Shown here one piece after another: positions 8,756-14,157 of a stretch of 25,628 nucleotides of DNA (its first letter is position 1; every line of letters begins with the position of its first letter). The position numbers and the translations under genes were made by a program. Below the pieces are notes generated by a model. It did not search any database and was not told the DNA's origin. It was given only the letters and a program-made list of their open reading frames with translations. Origin of the DNA: Betaproteobacteria bacterium UBA5582. GTDB lineage: Bacteria > Pseudomonadota > Gammaproteobacteria > Burkholderiales > Rhodocyclaceae. The DNA lies in the NCBI GenBank assembly GCA_002425245.1, contig DILW01000004.1, positions 1-25,628 on the forward strand. The letters are read 5' to 3'.

Positions 8756-9541
8756 CTAGACACCAACATCGATTTCACCGCGTAAATACTCGACTGCACT
8801 ACCGGATATGAGCACGCGCTTGCCAGACAGCCTGCAACGAAGGTCTCCGCCACGCGCCGACAACTGCTTCGCCGTCAAGCCGGATTTTCCGAGACGCTCA
8901 GCCCAATACGGAACCAGCGTGCAGTGGGCGGAGCCGGTGACTGGGTCCTCCGGAACTCCGGCGCCAGGCGCAAAGAACCGCGACACGAAGTCCACCGCAT
9001 CCCCCGGAGCGGACACGATGACGGCAAAGGCATCGAGCGCGGCGATGCGCCCGAAATCCGGTCGCAGCTTGGCGACCTCGGATTCACAATCAAGGATTGC
9101 CAACAGATCGCGAGCAAGAAACACTGCTTGCGGCCTTACCCCCAGCGCGGCAACCAACTCCTCCGTAACTTCCACCGGCACGCCAGGTCTTGCCGGAAAG
9201 TCCAGGCTCAGTTGATCGGCATCCCGGGTAACCACCAGATTTCCGCTGAGGGTGGAGAACGTGAGTTGATTGGCCGCAGGCGAAAAATGCTTGAACAGCA
9301 CGTAAGCCGCAGCCAGTGTGGCATGACCACATAAATCAACCTCCACGGTTGGCGTGAACCACCGCAAAGGAATCTCGTCCGCCCCGGGAATGACAAATGC
9401 AGTCTCGGCCAGATTGTTTTCAGCGGCGATTGCTGCAAGAACCTTGTCGGGAAGCCAGCTCTCAAGTATCACGACAGCAGCGGGATTCCCGCCAAACAGG
9501 TGATCTGTGAAGGCGTCAATCTGGAAGATGGGAAGCTTCAT
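8756..9541 (-). CDS. PhzF family isomerase/epimerase-like protein
   Basis: This 261-residue protein has the PhzF fold, two diaminopimelate-epimerase-like halves. It shows IDAFTDHLFGGNPAAVV at the N-terminus, NNLAETAFV containing the catalytic glutamate E46, VDLCGHATLAAAYVLF, and DPVTGSAH in the second half. PhzF itself isomerises dihydro-hydroxyanthranilate in phenazine synthesis, but no other phenazine gene is present. This is probably one of the many stand-alone homologues of unknown substrate. AAGGA precedes the ATG. It diverges from yefM-yoeB across a 92-base intergenic region and marks the left chromosomal border of the accessory island. Confidence 0.9.
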   Translation of the reverse strand: MKLPIFQIDAFTDHLFGGNPAAVVILESWLPDKVLAAIAAENNLAETAFVIPGADEIPLRWFTPTVEVDLCGHATLAAAYVLFKHFSPAANQLTFSTLSGNLVVTRDADQLSLDFPARPGVPVEVTEELVAALGVRPQAVFLARDLLAILDCESEVAKLRPDFGRIAALDAFAVIVSAPGDAVDFVSRFFAPGAGVPEDPVTGSAHCTLVPYWAERLGKSGLTAKQLSARGGDLRCRLSGKRVLISGSAVEYLRGEIDVGV

Positions 9542-9578
9542 GCGGATAGTCCTTTGGTCGGCGTCAGGCCGCCAGCGA

Positions 9579-9618
9579 TAGACAAACGGCTGGTATGCAT
9601 GTACATTAAATCGTACAT
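9579..9618 (+). promoter_or_regulatory. yefM-yoeB promoter and operator
   Basis: A plausible sigma70 promoter is TAGACA (9579-9584), 17-base spacer, TACATT (9602-9607). An inverted repeat ATGTAC-N8-GTACAT (9599-9618) covers the -10 box. E. coli YefM operators are built on a TGTACA core, and here TGTACA-like half sites occur in the same place, which argues for autorepression by the YefM-YoeB complex. Confidence 0.65.
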
Positions 9619-9633
9619 ATAAGGAGCCCCGAA

Positions 9634-9885
9634 ATGGATGCGATTACCTACACGACGGTTCGTGCGAACTTGGCGAGCACGATGGATCGGGTTTGCAACG
9701 ACCACGAAGCGTTGATTATCACCCGCAACGGAGAGCAGTCGGTGGTGATGCTCTCGCTCGAAGACTACAAGGCGCTGGAAGAGACCGCCTACCTCCTGCG
9801 CACGCCCGCCAATGCGAAGCGCATTCTCTCGGCGGCAGCGCAGTTGAACGCCGGCAAGGGCGTTGAGCGGCAGCTGGCCAAGTGA
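9634..9885 (+). CDS. yefM: YefM-type antitoxin (Phd/YefM family)
   Basis: This 83-residue protein has the Phd/YefM N-terminal DNA-binding and dimerisation fold (ITYTTVRANLASTMDRVCNDHEALIITRNG, then VVMLSLEDYKALEETAYLL). A C-terminal tail that binds and neutralises the toxin follows. The ATG has AAGGAG 7 bases upstream. It overlaps the toxin start by 4 bases (GTGA), the usual antitoxin-first, translationally coupled order. It is expected to repress its own promoter through the palindrome at 9599-9618. The module runs opposite to the integron cassettes and lies just beyond the last attC site. Confidence 0.95.
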   Translation: MDAITYTTVRANLASTMDRVCNDHEALIITRNGEQSVVMLSLEDYKALEETAYLLRTPANAKRILSAAAQLNAGKGVERQLAK

Positions 9886-10136
9886 AGCTGGTTTTCGCAG
9901 ACGAGGCATGGGAAGACTACCTGTATTGGCAAAAGCAGGACAGAAAGATGGTGGAGCGGATCAACAAGCTGATTCGCGAAACCCAGCGTGAACCATTCAG
10001 CGGCGTGGGCAAGCCAGAGCCACTGAAACATGCCCTCTCGGGATTTTGGTCACGCCGGCTCACGGATGAGCACCGCATGGTGTATCGGGTTGAAGGCGAT
10101 CAACTCCAAATAGCCCAATTGCGTTTCCATTACTGA
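9882..10136 (+). CDS. yoeB: YoeB-type ribosome-dependent mRNA interferase toxin
   Basis: This 84-residue RelE-superfamily toxin is the same length as E. coli YoeB. The catalytic residues align: E46 in KPEPLKH, R65 in DEHRMVY, H83 and Y84 in the C-terminal RFHY. SGFWSRRLTDEHRMVY is the family hallmark. YoeB binds the ribosome A site and cleaves mRNA there. The start is GTG inside the antitoxin stop (GTGA), so translation depends on reading yefM. All key residues are intact, so the toxin is probably active when freed. Confidence 0.96.
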   Translation: MKLVFADEAWEDYLYWQKQDRKMVERINKLIRETQREPFSGVGKPEPLKHALSGFWSRRLTDEHRMVYRVEGDQLQIAQLRFHY

Positions 10137-10138
10137 GA

Positions 10139-10201
10139 CGCCAACGTAAAGTTGAGGGGCGCCGCGCTTTTGCGGCGTCACGCTCGAATGACAGGTTAGG
10201 C
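10139..10201 (-). repeat. attC5, distal recombination site of the array
   Basis: On the minus strand this reads GCCTAAC (10201-10195), an imperfectly palindromic core with GACGCCGC and GCGCGGCG around AAAA, then GTTGGCG (10145-10139), 63 bp in all. The first core site is perfect and contains the TAA stop of the 136-residue protein. The last site deviates from GTTRRRY after GTTGG. That fits the end of an array, where the final half-site comes from the original flank rather than from another cassette. Confidence 0.8.
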
Positions 10202-10606
10202 ATTTCTCAGTCTATCAATAAAATCTTCATTCATGCGGTACATTGGGCAGTTCCCTGGGGTTATGTCTTCGATGTATCCGAGTCTTTCAAGATGTGCGAT
10301 AGCTGCATGTAGGTCGGCATGAACATCAGTGTGATACTCGAAACTTGGCTTAGAGCGATTAACAGTAGTTTTGCTTGATTTGACGAAGAACTCTCGGGCC
10401 GACTGTAAATCTGGATTTCTAGCATCTTCCTTCATTTCTCCAATTATCTTGGGAAATCGCGTGACTAAGTCGTTCCATACACGATCCTCTTCGGATGCTT
10501 GTTCGATTCTTCGTCTCTTGTCGGTGTATTTCTCGCCGAAATATTGACCCGCAGCACCTGTGAAAGTGCCAACGACAAATCCGATAGCTAGCGACAGTAG
10601 ATCCAT
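10196..10606 (-). CDS. Cassette 5: membrane-anchored protein of unknown function
   Basis: I do not recognise this 136-residue protein. Residues 3-25 form one hydrophobic, glycine-rich helix with small-residue spacing (GFVVGTFTGAAGQYFG), followed by the positive stretch KYTDKRRR, so the rest should be cytoplasmic. The soluble part has a charged helical region, then FEYHTDVHADLHAAIAHLERLGYIED and a short beta-like end, which resembles a winged-helix arrangement. The ATG lies a few bases inside the cassette from attC4, and the TAA stop is part of the attC5 core, a compact cassette. Anchored sensors of this shape occur in defence islands, but nothing here proves such a role. Confidence 0.7.
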   Translation of the reverse strand: MDLLSLAIGFVVGTFTGAAGQYFGEKYTDKRRRIEQASEEDRVWNDLVTRFPKIIGEMKEDARNPDLQSAREFFVKSSKTTVNRSKPSFEYHTDVHADLHAAIAHLERLGYIEDITPGNCPMYRMNEDFIDRLRNA

Positions 10607-10613
10607 ATTTTGC

Positions 10614-10683
10614 GCCTAACGTTGTAAATCACCGGACGGCAAAAGCGCAGCTTATGACGATCCGGTAGATTGGAATGTTATAG
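10614..10683 (-). repeat. attC4
   Basis: On the minus strand it runs from CTATAAC (10683-10677, containing the stop of the upstream ORF) through an imperfect stem with ACCGGA and TCCGGT arms to GTTAGGC (10620-10614), 70 bp. The distal core is perfect; the CTATAAC side departs from RYYYAAC. Its placement between cassettes and its size match the other attC sites. Confidence 0.75.
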
Positions 10684-10956
10684 GTGCCACGCAAAGCCCC
10701 CCGAAGCAATAACGAGCAAAGCAAGCGCCACCATTGAAAAAGCTGAGACATAGCGAATGAAAGGTTTTCGGTGAGGGCGTGCTGCCTCGGAAAGGAACCG
10801 ATCTGATGCGAATGCGATTGGACCCAGCGCATAAGCCCACAGCGGCGCATTGAAACCACGTATCAGCGGAACGAAGTGCCGTAAGGCCATAGCCAATAGC
10901 CCGCACGGTATCGTAAAGACAATAATCGTGATTCCGATAGCAATTGTGTCGGTCAC
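10678..10956 (-). CDS. Cassette 4, second gene: small membrane protein of unknown function
   Basis: The frame is open upstream, but the only sensible start is a GTG at 10956 with GGTGG 6 bases before it, giving 92 residues. Longer versions would run antiparallel in composition through the preceding gene. The product has two to three likely transmembrane helices: residues 3-24 (TIAIGITIIVFTIPCGLLAM), about 38-50, and the C-terminal SAFSMVALALLVIASGGFAW. A basic loop (RPHRKPFIR) precedes the last helix. The TAA stop lies in attC4. The gene starts 26 bases after its partner, with which it shares one cassette. The family is not recognised, and the exact start is uncertain. Confidence 0.5.
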   Translation of the reverse strand: MTDTIAIGITIIVFTIPCGLLAMALRHFVPLIRGFNAPLWAYALGPIAFASDRFLSEAARPHRKPFIRYVSAFSMVALALLVIASGGFAWHL

Positions 10957-10981
10957 AAGAGACCACCAACAGTGTTTAGAG

Positions 10982-11251
10982 TCATTGCTGCAGCCAAAGT
11001 ATGGCGAGGAAGAACAGTGTGACAACAACAGCAAGCCACCTAGCCTGGCGTGGGTTGCTCGGGATGATGCCAAAATAATTGTGGAGGCGTAGCTTTTCTG
11101 CGAACGACATTTTCGTCGGAAATGGCCCGACCAAATCTTCGAGGGCTTTAACCTGCTGATGCGGGTTGTTTCCGAGCACGTTGTTCGCACGGATGAGTGC
11201 AAAAACGATAGCAATCAGAGCGCCGACAATAATTAGGTCGAAGAGCGACAT
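10982..11251 (-). CDS. Cassette 4, first gene: small membrane protein of unknown function
   Basis: This 89-residue protein has a hydrophobic N-terminal helix (residues 3-20, LFDLIIVGALIAIVFALI), a central soluble part of about 45 residues (LGNNPHQQVKALEDLVGPFPTKMSFAEKLRLHNYFGIIP), and a C-terminal helix (69-87, WLAVVVTLFFLAILWL) ending in QQ. This suggests a two-helix hairpin in the inner membrane. The ATG follows GAGG at the very edge of the cassette beside attC3, as is common for cassette genes. I cannot assign a family. Two small membrane proteins kept together in one cassette suggest a two-part membrane unit. Confidence 0.65.
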   Translation of the reverse strand: MSLFDLIIVGALIAIVFALIRANNVLGNNPHQQVKALEDLVGPFPTKMSFAEKLRLHNYFGIIPSNPRQARWLAVVVTLFFLAILWLQQ

Positions 11252-11256
11252 ATGAC

Positions 11257-11346
11257 CTCTAACGTTTTAGGTAAGGGGCGCTGCACGGCGCTTTATCGCG
11301 CAGCGTCCAGCGAACGGAGGGAGCGGCCTTGACCGGAATGTTAGGC
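11257..11346 (-). repeat. attC3
   Basis: On the minus strand it begins GCCTAAC (11346-11340) and ends GTTAGAG (11263-11257), 90 bp, the longest of the five. The central stem pairs GACGCTGCGCG with a GCGCCGTGCAGCGCC segment. The terminal core is one base off GTTRRRY. Confidence 0.8.
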
Positions 11347-11350
11347 AAAG

Positions 11351-11872
11351 TTACTTGCCTGACTCGAATGAGCCGGAAAGAATGGGAGACCAACTGCGTC
11401 TGGGTTTCGGAGCATTTTTTATGGCTTTATCGCAGGCTGATATTTTTCTTTCCAACTCTACTCGAACGGATGCTGTGATTGTTTTTCGAAGCTCTTCCTT
11501 AAGTTTTTTTGCCGTTGATTTCAGCGTTTGAAGTTGTTCTCGTCTTTTAATATCTTGCTGAGCGCGTTTTTCTTTTTCCATCTTGGCGTAAACGCTGGCT
11601 TGATATTCCAACGGGACGCTCTTCAACTGTTTGACGTCGCTTCTTAATTCATCTTTGATTTTTCTAATCGTGGTCTTTGGGGTTGCTGTTTTTAATATTT
11701 TTTCGAGTGAATCTTTGGTTTGCGGTGGAGTATGAGCAATGCGTTTGTGTTTTTTGAGTTTTTTTCTCGCCATTTCAGCTCCACACGCAGGACACCGAAC
11801 GATTTCGTTCCTTCGGACATTTGGGCTGTCATTTACTACTGCCGGTGCAAATGAATCTTCTTTTTGAGACAT
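11351..11872 (-). CDS. Cassette 3: C2H2 zinc-finger plus coiled-coil protein of unknown function
   Basis: This 173-residue basic protein has three parts. After a 25-residue flexible start there is a C2H2-type zinc finger with ligands C27, C30, H42 and H47 (C-x2-C-x11-H-x4-H) in a lysine-rich context (ARKKLKKHKRIAH). A long charged helical region, about residues 55-150, is probably coiled coil. The C-terminus is short and basic (PKPRRSWSPIL). The arrangement suggests nucleic-acid binding and oligomerisation, but I know no named family. Coding GC is around 43%, far below the chromosome, which indicates foreign origin. The gene sits alone in its cassette between attC2 and attC3, with AAGGA about 10 bases before the ATG. 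Confidence 0.7.
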   Translation of the reverse strand: MSQKEDSFAPAVVNDSPNVRRNEIVRCPACGAEMARKKLKKHKRIAHTPPQTKDSLEKILKTATPKTTIRKIKDELRSDVKQLKSVPLEYQASVYAKMEKEKRAQQDIKRREQLQTLKSTAKKLKEELRKTITASVRVELERKISACDKAIKNAPKPRRSWSPILSGSFESGK

Positions 11873-11907
11873 AACCTATGCGTCCTTTTTGGGGAGGAGA
11901 CGGAGGG

Positions 11908-11977
11908 GCCTAACGTTTAAGGTCGGGGGCGCTGCGCGGCTTTTTCGCGCAGCGTCCCCTGCATCGCCGGGTTAGAT
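11908..11977 (-). repeat. attC2
   Basis: On the minus strand: ATCTAAC (11977-11971), then a strong stem (GGGGACGCTGCGCG against CGCGCAGCGCCCC around AAAAAGC), then GTTAGGC (11914-11908). Both core sites fit RYYYAAC and GTTRRRY exactly, and the total is 70 bp. This is the most canonical site in the array. Confidence 0.92.
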
Positions 11978-11982
11978 GCGGC

Positions 11983-12573
11983 TCATAGGCCAACCTGGCG
12001 GTTCCAGTCGTTGACGTACATCTCAATGCGTTGAAATTCTGCGGGCAATAAGAGGCGGTTATGGGCCATAAAATTACGAGCCTTTTCCAGTTCTTCCATC
12101 CGCTGCTTTAGCCAATGCTGGCTAGGTATGAGGTCTGAAAAGTCTCCCCAGTTTTCGCAGATCATGTCCGACAGATGGCCAAATTGGACAAACCCCAATG
12201 GGTCTTTGCTTTGCCCCTCAAGCCATGAGTTTTCTTCTGCATCCTTAATTCGTTGCTCTGCAAATTCGCGAACTCGACGTGGAATCTTGGTGTTCCACCA
12301 CTCAACACCGTGACGTTCGCTAAGGCGCTCAGTGATGAGCGCACGAACGGAATTTTCGAAGCAATACACAAGCGCGTACAGTCTGGACATGCTCAACGCA
12401 TCGTTTCGAAGATCGACACCAAATGGACTTAATACTTCTTCGAATAGGGATTGCTCAACCTCTCGCTGATCTACCCCGACTCTGATGCCAGCGCGTCGAA
12501 ATTGTTCAGCGTCTGCCTCAAACATAAGACCCCGAAACAACCAGTCGCGTACGTCTTTCTTGCTAGTGGTCAA
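11983..12573 (-). CDS. Cassette 2, second gene: Swt1-like HEPN domain protein
   Basis: The protein has 196 residues and an all-helical C-terminal HEPN domain with the motif R166-N-F-M-A-H171 (R-x4-H, arginine followed by the polar residue N167). This is the RNase active site of the superfamily. An upstream helix, SRLYALVYCFENSVRALITERL (63-84), carries the polar E73-N74 pair typical of the Swt1-like group. HEPN proteins are usually RNases in toxin-antitoxin, abortive-infection and other defence systems. The start is TTG at 12573 with AAGGAG 7 bases upstream, overlapping the DUF5343-like gene by 11 bases. A hairpin covers this ribosome-binding site, so translation should depend on the upstream gene. 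RNase activity is inferred; the partner may be antitoxin or sensor. Confidence 0.78.
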   Translation of the reverse strand: MTTSKKDVRDWLFRGLMFEADAEQFRRAGIRVGVDQREVEQSLFEEVLSPFGVDLRNDALSMSRLYALVYCFENSVRALITERLSERHGVEWWNTKIPRRVREFAEQRIKDAEENSWLEGQSKDPLGFVQFGHLSDMICENWGDFSDLIPSQHWLKQRMEELEKARNFMAHNRLLLPAEFQRIEMYVNDWNRQVGL

Positions 12574-13198
12574 GGAGGTGCTCCTTCAAGGACTTGAATA
12601 TGGCGTTGTAAACCTCTACGTCCTTGGTCGCGGGTAGGTGTATTTCTATGTTGTATCGAAGCCCTCCAAGAGATACGCGTGGGATCACGTCAGCCGGAGC
12701 GGTGGCGACAGCGGGTGGAGATGCCGATTCGGGCTTTTCAGTTGATTTCTCAGCACTTGCCGCAGCAGGCGCTGAATTCTGCTGGGTGACATCGGCTAGT
12801 TGCATAAGTGCAAAGAACGTCTTTGCCTGTTCGGCTGCAACTCTGTCGGTTACGTTATGTACTTGCTTGAACTTACCTTCGACCGCCGTTCGGTCTTTTT
12901 CGGAAAGTTGTTCATTAATGAGGAACAAGTCTCCGTAGGCTTCTCGTAGTGCTTCACCAAGTACGCGCCGTGATTGGGTGCGATCCCGATATGCGAGGTA
13001 GCGGCTTGTAGGAGACCCATCGCCTGTGAGGAAGTTGAGATCCTTCAATAAGGCAAGAACGCCGAAGTCGTTGCTGCTTGAGAACCCAAGACCCTTTAGA
13101 TGTGCGATCGTAAATTTGTCAGGCGCCGCGCCCTCTACGATCTTCTGAAAGATTCCCCCGAGGTTCTTCACGCTTGTCATGTATCGATTGATCAGCAC
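12563..13198 (-). CDS. Cassette 2, first gene: DUF5343-like winged-helix protein
   Basis: This 211-residue protein resembles DUF5343 proteins. An N-terminal region (about 1-135) contains YMTSVKNLGGIFQKIVEGAA, FTIAHLKGLGFSSSNDFGVLALLKDLNFL and SRRVLGEALREAYGDLF, a winged-helix-like pattern. A disordered Ala/Pro/Glu linker (about 143-172) follows. A short C-terminal domain, SLGGLRYNIEIHLPATKDVEVYNAIFKSLKEHLLDH, recurs in this family. The start is GTG at 13198 with GGA 6 bases upstream, chosen because the family motif begins within a few residues of it; ATG at 13180 is the alternative. It overlaps the HEPN gene by 11 bases and shares its cassette. It is a candidate antitoxin, sensor or DNA-binding partner; function unproven. 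Confidence 0.75.
   Translation of the reverse strand: MLINRYMTSVKNLGGIFQKIVEGAAPDKFTIAHLKGLGFSSSNDFGVLALLKDLNFLTGDGSPTSRYLAYRDRTQSRRVLGEALREAYGDLFLINEQLSEKDRTAVEGKFKQVHNVTDRVAAEQAKTFFALMQLADVTQQNSAPAAASAEKSTEKPESASPPAVATAPADVIPRVSLGGLRYNIEIHLPATKDVEVYNAIFKSLKEHLLDH
12571..12586 (-). promoter_or_regulatory. Hairpin masking the HEPN gene ribosome-binding site
   Basis: On the minus strand AAGGAG-CAC-CTCCTT is a perfect 6-bp stem with a 3-base loop. One arm is the Shine-Dalgarno of the HEPN gene and the other ends at its TTG start codon. The stem lies inside the last codons of the upstream gene, so ribosomes finishing DUF5343 would melt it, which couples HEPN translation to its partner. Confidence 0.6.
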
Positions 13199-13245
13199 TT
13201 TCTATCCTTTTCAAAAATGGAGTGTTGGGCCATGAGTCGAGAAGC

Positions 13246-13314
13246 ACCTAACGTGAAGGTAACCGGCCTTGCGCGGCTTTTCGCGCAAGGTCCGTGTTGA
13301 CCGCAAGGTTAGAC
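13246..13314 (-). repeat. attC1
   Basis: On the minus strand: GTCTAAC (13314-13308, containing the TAA stop of the YkgJ-like gene), a stem of GGACCTTGCGCG against CGCGCAAGGCC around AAAAGC, then GTTAGGT (13252-13246). Both cores fit the consensus, and the site is 69 bp. Confidence 0.9.
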
Positions 13315-14007
13315 GGCGCCTGCTTCGCCAACTTGCACTACCTTTGCGGTTAGGAAAGCCTTCTTTCGATCTTTGAATCGCTTAAGGCATTTTGGGTTTT
13401 CGATCGCTTCAACGAATGCCGAATTCAGATCGTACATCCGGTGGTCGAGGCCGCTAAGTTCAACGGCTCTTTCAAACGCTTCACTTCCGCCATGCGAGGC
13501 AATGAATATTTCTGTGACATAGCTATTGGGAATAGTAAGGTCGGTGGGCCTCTCGTAGGACTCTACGCAGCGCGCGACGTCTGATGCATGAAAGTTCCGA
13601 CATTTCGAGGGGCGAACCGGGTAAACCGAGCACTGACCATCAACGAGGAAGGGACATTTCTGATTTGTGGTCATGTGCTGTTTATACGAAAGGCCACCCA
13701 CTTCCTCAACGTTTTGGCTCGCACATTTCAGCGCGGTTTGGAGTTCTTGCTCTGTGAATTGCCGTTTCACAAAATCGACAATTGCAAAGACTTCAATTGC
13801 TCGCGCTTCCACCTTGTAATAGCAGCAGTACCAGCAGTTCTTGTGACATGCCGGCTTTACGGCTGATGTCGCGGCTCCAGCCGCGATCCGCTCATCTTGC
13901 CGCGAATAGAAGCGTAACAATGAGTCATGCGGCGACACCTTACGAAGGTCCGCGACGGCGCTTTCAAATTCGGCCCTCGCGACTTCGGCTATTCGTTGCT
14001 CAAGCAC
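13309..14007 (-). CDS. Cassette 1: YkgJ-type cysteine-cluster protein
   Basis: This 232-residue protein has the zinc/iron-chelating cysteine cluster of the YkgJ/UPF0153 family. The first group is C54-x3-C58-x2-C61-C62 (ACHKNCWYCCYY). The second is C118 (QKCPFLV), C126 (GQCSVYP) and C136 (RPSKCRNF), with C147 nearby. About 50 helical residues precede the domain and about 80 follow it. The biochemical role of the family is unsettled; metal binding is the safe statement. The start is GTG at 14007, close to the attI junction, with GAGGG 9 bases upstream. The gene is attI-proximal, so it was probably the last cassette captured and the one best placed for expression. The TAA stop is part of attC1. 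Confidence 0.85.
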   Translation of the reverse strand: MLEQRIAEVARAEFESAVADLRKVSPHDSLLRFYSRQDERIAAGAATSAVKPACHKNCWYCCYYKVEARAIEVFAIVDFVKRQFTEQELQTALKCASQNVEEVGGLSYKQHMTTNQKCPFLVDGQCSVYPVRPSKCRNFHASDVARCVESYERPTDLTIPNSYVTEIFIASHGGSEAFERAVELSGLDHRMYDLNSAFVEAIENPKCLKRFKDRKKAFLTAKVVQVGEAGAV

Positions 14008-14017
14008 GTTTGGCGCC

Positions 14018-14078
14018 CTCTAACTAGTAGAAGACGACAGAAGTGTCCAATAAGCTGGACCTCTGTCCGATAAGCTGG
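14018..14078 (-). other. attI-like site with integrase-binding direct repeats
   Basis: The junction core GTTAGAG (minus strand, 14024-14018) lies between intI and the first cassette gene. Next to it are two 15-bp direct repeats, TGTCCAATAAGCTGG (14044-14058) and TGTCCGATAAGCTGG (14064-14078), with one mismatch and spaced 20 bp start to start, about two helical turns. attI1 also carries direct repeats bound by the integrase, so these are likely accessory IntI sites. The first repeat also holds GTCCA-N6-TGGAC dyad symmetry. Confidence 0.65.
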
Positions 14079-14100
14079 CAGACCGGACATGGGTTTGCCA

Positions 14101-14146
14101 TTGTCATTTCTGGATTCTGGATGTATAACTGTTTATCCATACAGTA
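14101..14146 (+). promoter_or_regulatory. intI promoter with LexA box
   Basis: TTGTCA (14101-14106), a 17-base spacer and TATAAC (14124-14129) make a near-consensus sigma70 promoter. A perfect LexA core CTGT-TTATCCAT-ACAG (14129-14144) starts at the last base of the -10 box, extended outward by AA and TA. LexA repression of integron integrases is well known from class 1 and Vibrio integrons. The start codon of intI is only 14 bases past the box. Confidence 0.85.
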
Positions 14147-14157
14147 TATGTTCTCCC

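Noticed and set aside
8756..9541. PhzF as evidence for a phenazine pathway
   Set aside because: No other phz gene is present; PhzF homologues are common as isolated genes of unknown substrate.
9542..9633. A further attC on the far side of yefM-yoeB that would make it a sixth cassette
   Set aside because: No RYYYAAC/GTTRRRY pair with a stem was found in this gap; the module is treated as lying beyond the array.
10678..11214. A single 178-residue protein covering both small membrane genes of cassette 4
   Set aside because: Its first 80 residues overlap, in another frame, a better protein (89 residues, clean helices, start at the cassette edge) and look like a shadow; only the last 92 residues look real.
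10139..13314. Repeated GC-rich palindromes between minus-strand genes as a CRISPR or REP array
   Set aside because: Spacing is irregular (0.4-1.3 kb), each unit is bounded by RYYYAAC and GTTRRRY cores, and genes lie between them; this is the attC pattern.
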